Positions 9,368 to 12,416 of a stretch of DNA of 12,416 nucleotides are shown here, piece by piece. The position numbers were made by a program, and so were the translations under genes. Source of the stretch: an uncultured Planctomycetaceae bacterium. GTDB lineage: Bacteria > Planctomycetota > Planctomycetia > Pirellulales > Pirellulaceae. Below the pieces are notes generated by a model, which was not told the origin of the DNA, did not search any database, and worked only from the letters and a program-made list of their open reading frames with translations. Positions within the stretch are counted from its first letter, which is position 1, and each line of letters opens with the position of its first letter. The stretch lies in contig CAIXSC010000098.1 in NCBI GenBank assembly GCA_903921945.1, forward strand, positions 1-12,416, read 5' to 3'.

Positions 9368-12064
9368 TTGGAATCCGCGATGACACGTGCATCTTCGCGT
9401 CCACGACACCGCGATCGGCTGCGTTCCGGCTATGTTTGCTTCGGCAACAGACGGCGGTTCGCGACTTTCGCCCTGAATTCGAACGCGATCTTGAGTGCGG
9501 CGACCGGCGTGATGTCGCGCGCGGTCATTGGCAGCCCGAGTCGCACGGCAACTCGCGGCAACGCCGGGCGATTCGCCAGCTCCATCGCCTCCATGAGCTC
9601 CACTGCCAGTGCCCCCGCTACCAGTGCCCCCGTTGCCAGTGCCCCCGCTGCCAGTGCCCCCACTGCCAGTGCCCCCACTGCTAGTGCTCCCGCTGCTAGT
9701 GCGTTCACTGCCATCGCCTCTGTCGTCGCCAACGTTTTCATCGTCCTCGCCACGCTGTCCGCAGTGTGGCCGCTGGCTGCCGCCGAGCCCGCAGTGACAA
9801 TCGACTTTGACGAGGACATCGTTCCGATCTTAACGAAGGCAGGCTGCAATTCGGGCGGGTGCCACGGCAAGCAGAGTGGTCGGAACGGGTTCAAGCTGTC
9901 GGTCTTCGGTTTTGACCGCGATGCGGACTATCAAGCGATCGTCTACGAAGGGCGCGGACGACGCGTGTTTCCCGCCGCGCCCAACAGCTCCTTGTTGCTC
10001 GCCAAGGCCGCCAACCGGATGCCTCATGGCGGCGGCTTGCGTCTCGAGGAAGGCTCGGACGAGTACCAACGGCTGAGCCGCTGGATCGTGGCCGGTATGC
10101 CGCGCACCGACTCCCGCGCCCCGCGACTCGTTTCGATCGACGTCCAGCCGCGGCAGCAGGTCATGCGTCCCGAATCCCGCCAGGCGCTTCGCGTCACAGG
10201 CACGTTCGCCGACGGCTCGACCCGCGATATCACGCGGATGGCGATTTACACCGCTAACGACAAAACACTCGCCGATGTCGATCGGGATGGGATTGTGGAA
10301 ACCACGACTTTGCCGGGCGAGTCGGCGATCGTGGTACGATACCAGGAAAAAGTGGTGTCGGCATTCGTGACCGTTCCGATGACCGACACGACCACGACCG
10401 CTGGGAATCCGGCCGCTCGCGCCGGCTCTGCCGGTTCGACATCTACTGGTTCAGTGTCTGCCGGTTCAGTGTCTGCCGGTTCAGTGTCTGCCGGTTCAGT
10501 GTCTGCCGGATCAGTGTCTGCGACTGTCGGCTCCGCGTTGGCGGCCTGGGATCGGTCGCGGTTCGTCGACCGGCTGGTGGCGGAAAAGTGGGAACGGCTC
10601 CATCTGACGCCGTCGTCGGCGGCGGACGACGCCACGTTTCTTCGCCGCGCGACGCTCGATCTGGTCGGCCGGTTGCCGACGTTGGCGGAGACGCAGCAGT
10701 TTCTCGGCGAGGCTCCCCCGCGGGCCTCGTTGATGTCGACCGGTTGGGAAGGGCCATCGGACGAGCGGCGGGCGCGGTTGGTTGACACGTTGCTGGCTTC
10801 GCCCGAGTACGCGGATTACTGGGCGCTGCGATGGGCCGACCTACTGAAGGTGCATCGCGAGGAACTCGGAGCGCGCTCGGCCCATGCGTACCATCAGTGG
10901 TTGCGCGGCGTGTTGGAACGCAATGTTCCGTTCGATGTGTGGGTGCGTCAGTTGTTGACGGCGGAGGGTGGCAGCGAAACGAACGGAGCGGTGAACTTTT
11001 TCCGCGCGTTCAACAATCCCAACGATTTGACGGTGGCGGTCAGCCAGGTATTCCTCGGGGTGCGGCTGGAGTGCGCGAAATGCCATCATCATCCGTACGA
11101 GCATTGGGGCCAGGATGATTTCTATGGGATGGCGGCGTTTTTCGCGCGGCTGCAACGCAAGCAGGCGGGCGGCGCCGAGCAACGTTTTTTTGTCGCCGAC
11201 AAGGGCGACGTCACCCATCCACTCACCAAAGCCGTAATCGCTCCCCGAGTGCTCTTAGGCGAGCCGCTCGCCATCGCCGCGGGCGATGATCCACGCGAAC
11301 GGCTCGCGGAATGGCTCGCTTCGCCGGCCAATCCGTTTTTCGCGCGCGCGGCGGCCAATCGACTTTGGGCCCACCTCATGGGGCGGGGGCTTGTCGAGCC
11401 GATCGACGACATGCGGGAGACGAATCCGGCGACGAATGAACGGCTGCTCGCGGAGCTGGCCCGCGAGTTCACCGAACGGCGATTCGACCTGCGCCATTTG
11501 CTGCGGACGATCGCGACCAGCCGGACCTACGCGTTGAGCTCGACGGCCAACGGGGCGAACGCCCGGGATACTCGCAACTACTCGCGAGCCTACCGCAAGC
11601 GGCTGCCCGCGGAGGTGCTGTTGGACGCGGTTTGCGACGTGACGGGCGAGCCCGAAGTGTTCACCGGAATGCCGCCGGGCACTCGAGCCGTCCAGCTCTG
11701 GGACAACTGTCTCCCGTCGGTATTCCTGGAAACCTTCGGTCGTCCGCAACGCAAGACGGTCTGTAGCTGCGAACGGCTGGGAGACTCGACGCTCAGCCAG
11801 GTGCTGCATTTACTGAATTCGCCCGCGATCCACGACAAACTGACATCACCCACGGGCCGCGCGACGCGGTTGGCGGCCAGCGACTTGCCACCGGAGCGGA
11901 TTGTCCGGGAACTGTATCTAGCGGCCTTGTCGCGGCCGCCTCGAGCCGATGAACTGGAAGCGGCCCTAGCGGCTTTCGCCTCGCCCGAGGCCACGCGACA
12001 AACGGCCACCGAGGATGTTCTGTGGTCGGTGATGAATTCCGCCGAATTTGTATTGAACCATTGA
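9368..12064 (+). CDS. Exported PSCyt1 / Big2-like / DUF1549 / DUF1553 cytochrome-like protein
   Basis: A planctomycete-type multidomain protein whose biochemical role is not established. From TTG 9368 it is 898 aa. An Arg-rich start and a seven-fold Ala/Ser/Pro repeat (about 80-114) lead to a hydrophobic segment (about 116-138, signal or membrane anchor, with AAAEP after it). The PSCyt1 domain has the heme-type motif C160-NSGG-C165-H166 and a possible axial Met in NRMPHGGG (218). A Big2-like beta domain (about 250-337) precedes an AGSVS repeat linker (about 360-385), DUF1549 (about 395-597) with a second heme-like motif CAKCHHHP (569-576), and DUF1553 (about 627-887). The stop overlaps the ribosome binding site of the DUF1501 gene, indicating one operon. 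Alternative starts are ATG 9380, 9512 or 9593; the last would drop the Arg-rich N-terminus. Confidence 0.9.
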   Translation: MESAMTRASSRPRHRDRLRSGYVCFGNRRRFATFALNSNAILSAATGVMSRAVIGSPSRTATRGNAGRFASSIASMSSTASAPATSAPVASAPAASAPTASAPTASAPAASAFTAIASVVANVFIVLATLSAVWPLAAAEPAVTIDFDEDIVPILTKAGCNSGGCHGKQSGRNGFKLSVFGFDRDADYQAIVYEGRGRRVFPAAPNSSLLLAKAANRMPHGGGLRLEEGSDEYQRLSRWIVAGMPRTDSRAPRLVSIDVQPRQQVMRPESRQALRVTGTFADGSTRDITRMAIYTANDKTLADVDRDGIVETTTLPGESAIVVRYQEKVVSAFVTVPMTDTTTTAGNPAARAGSAGSTSTGSVSAGSVSAGSVSAGSVSAGSVSATVGSALAAWDRSRFVDRLVAEKWERLHLTPSSAADDATFLRRATLDLVGRLPTLAETQQFLGEAPPRASLMSTGWEGPSDERRARLVDTLLASPEYADYWALRWADLLKVHREELGARSAHAYHQWLRGVLERNVPFDVWVRQLLTAEGGSETNGAVNFFRAFNNPNDLTVAVSQVFLGVRLECAKCHHHPYEHWGQDDFYGMAAFFARLQRKQAGGAEQRFFVADKGDVTHPLTKAVIAPRVLLGEPLAIAAGDDPRERLAEWLASPANPFFARAAANRLWAHLMGRGLVEPIDDMRETNPATNERLLAELAREFTERRFDLRHLLRTIATSRTYALSSTANGANARDTRNYSRAYRKRLPAEVLLDAVCDVTGEPEVFTGMPPGTRAVQLWDNCLPSVFLETFGRPQRKTVCSCERLGDSTLSQVLHLLNSPAIHDKLTSPTGRATRLAASDLPPERIVRELYLAALSRPPRADELEAALAAFASPEATRQTATEDVLWSVMNSAEFVLNH
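9605..9709 (+). repeat. Seven 15-bp in-frame tandem repeats (ASAP-type)
   Basis: The units begin at 9605, 9620, 9635, 9650, 9665, 9680 and 9695, with the consensus GCCAGTGCCCCCRCT. They encode ASAPx pentapeptides directly before the hydrophobic segment of the PSCyt1 protein. The last two units are more diverged (gctagtgc). Confidence 0.9.
10445..10519 (+). repeat. Five 15-bp in-frame tandem repeats (AGSVS-type)
   Basis: The units begin at 10445, 10460, 10475, 10490 and 10505, with the consensus GCCGGTTCAGTGTCT. The middle three are identical. They encode AGSVS pentapeptides in the linker between the Big2-like domain and DUF1549. The unit is unrelated to the 9605-9709 repeat of the same gene. 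Confidence 0.92.
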
Positions 12065-12067
12065 GGA
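12063..12067 (+). promoter_or_regulatory. Ribosome binding site overlapping the upstream stop codon
   Basis: GAGGA starts inside the TGA stop (12062-12064) of the PSCyt1 gene and lies 7 nt before ATG 12075. This implies translational coupling of the two genes. Confidence 0.6.
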
Positions 12068-12074
12068 TACTTCC

Positions 12075-12416
12075 ATGAGCTTCCCGAACGGTCCACAGCA
12101 GGGTGTCGCTCGGCGTGCCGAAACGGATGCGCCGCGGTACTGCGACGGCTACGCTCGCCGGAGTTTTTTACGGCTCGGTTTAGGCGGACTGGGCGGTTTG
12201 GGACTGGCCGCGTTGTTGCGGGCGCAGGCGGGCGGACAGGTTGGCCGCGGCGCGTCGAGGCTGTCGGCGGAAGATGGAACGGCGCCGGTCGCGAACGCGG
12301 CCGGGCGTGGCGTCCAGGAGCCCTCGGCGAACGGCCCGATCAAGGCGGCCGCGAAGCGTTGCATTTTGATTTGGATGGATGGCGGTCCGAGCCACCATGA
12401 ATCGTTCGATCCGAAG
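12075..12416 (+). CDS. DUF1501 family protein with Tat signal, partial (3' end outside the window)
   Basis: The first 114 codons are visible and the reading frame is open to the window edge. A twin-arginine signal is clear: R28-R29-SFLRLG followed by the Gly/Leu-rich stretch LGGLGGLGLAALLRAQA, so the protein is predicted to be exported folded by Tat. After an Ala/Gly-rich spacer comes KRCILIWMDGGPSHHESFDPK-like sequence (about 94-114), the typical start of DUF1501 proteins, which are distantly related to the sulfatase/alkaline phosphatase fold. In planctomycetes this gene routinely follows a DUF1549/DUF1553 gene, as here with a 10-nt gap. The pair probably acts together outside the cytoplasm; the substrate is unknown. 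The fragment is too short to judge catalytic residues. Confidence 0.9.
   Translation, partial: MSFPNGPQQGVARRAETDAPRYCDGYARRSFLRLGLGGLGGLGLAALLRAQAGGQVGRGASRLSAEDGTAPVANAAGRGVQEPSANGPIKAAAKRCILIWMDGGPSHHESFDPK

Noticed and set aside
9030..9383. Open frames encoding repetitive peptides over the 9-bp array, on both strands
   Set aside because: Any frame through a 9-bp repeat without stops appears open; there is no ribosome binding site and no non-repetitive conserved part.

Overview
The window looks like chromosomal DNA of a GC-rich planctomycete (Planctomycetota, probably Pirellulales-like; inference). The main reason is the pair at the right end. The first is a large exported protein with the order cytochrome-c-like PSCyt1 / Big2-like / DUF1549 / DUF1553. 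The second is a DUF1501 protein with a twin-arginine signal. This pairing is a hallmark of planctomycetes. No tRNA, rRNA, CRISPR, transposase or phage gene is visible.

Layout. 1-443: intergenic DNA with a 100-bp tandem repeat. 444-1559 (minus): P-protein-type pheA, prephenate dehydratase with an ACT domain and an apparently degenerate chorismate mutase domain. 1560-2007: divergent regulatory region. It holds a sigma70-like promoter for pheA, a 13-bp palindrome, a full-consensus sigma54 (-24/-12) promoter pointing at dnaK, and a leader that can fold into three consecutive hairpins. 2008-3945: dnaK. 3946-4061: three 11-bp iterons and a strong intrinsic terminator that ends directly against the clpB ribosome binding site. 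4062-6872: clpB. 6987-8996: a secreted, Pro/Ala/Ser-rich, apparently disordered protein of unknown function. 8997-9367: a 9-bp tandem array, a weak promoter candidate and a 10-bp-stem hairpin. 9368-12064: the PSCyt1/DUF1549/DUF1553 protein. 12075 to the window end: the DUF1501 protein, cut by the edge and translationally coupled to the gene before it.

Function. DnaK and ClpB are the two halves of the protein-disaggregation bichaperone, and their adjacency suggests co-expression under stress. The sequence offers a specific control scheme: sigma54 initiation at dnaK, an upstream palindrome as a possible activator site, a structured 5' leader, and a terminator that would set the DnaK:ClpB ratio by read-through. 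No CIRCE element is present, so HrcA control at this promoter is not supported. The last two genes form an operon for exported proteins of unknown biochemical role.

A second theme is in-frame tandem repeats (12, 12/24, 15 and 15 bp) in three of the coding genes. They lie in linkers or disordered segments and encode Ala/Pro/Ser/Gly/Val-rich peptides. Non-coding arrays (100, 11 and 9 bp) lie between genes.
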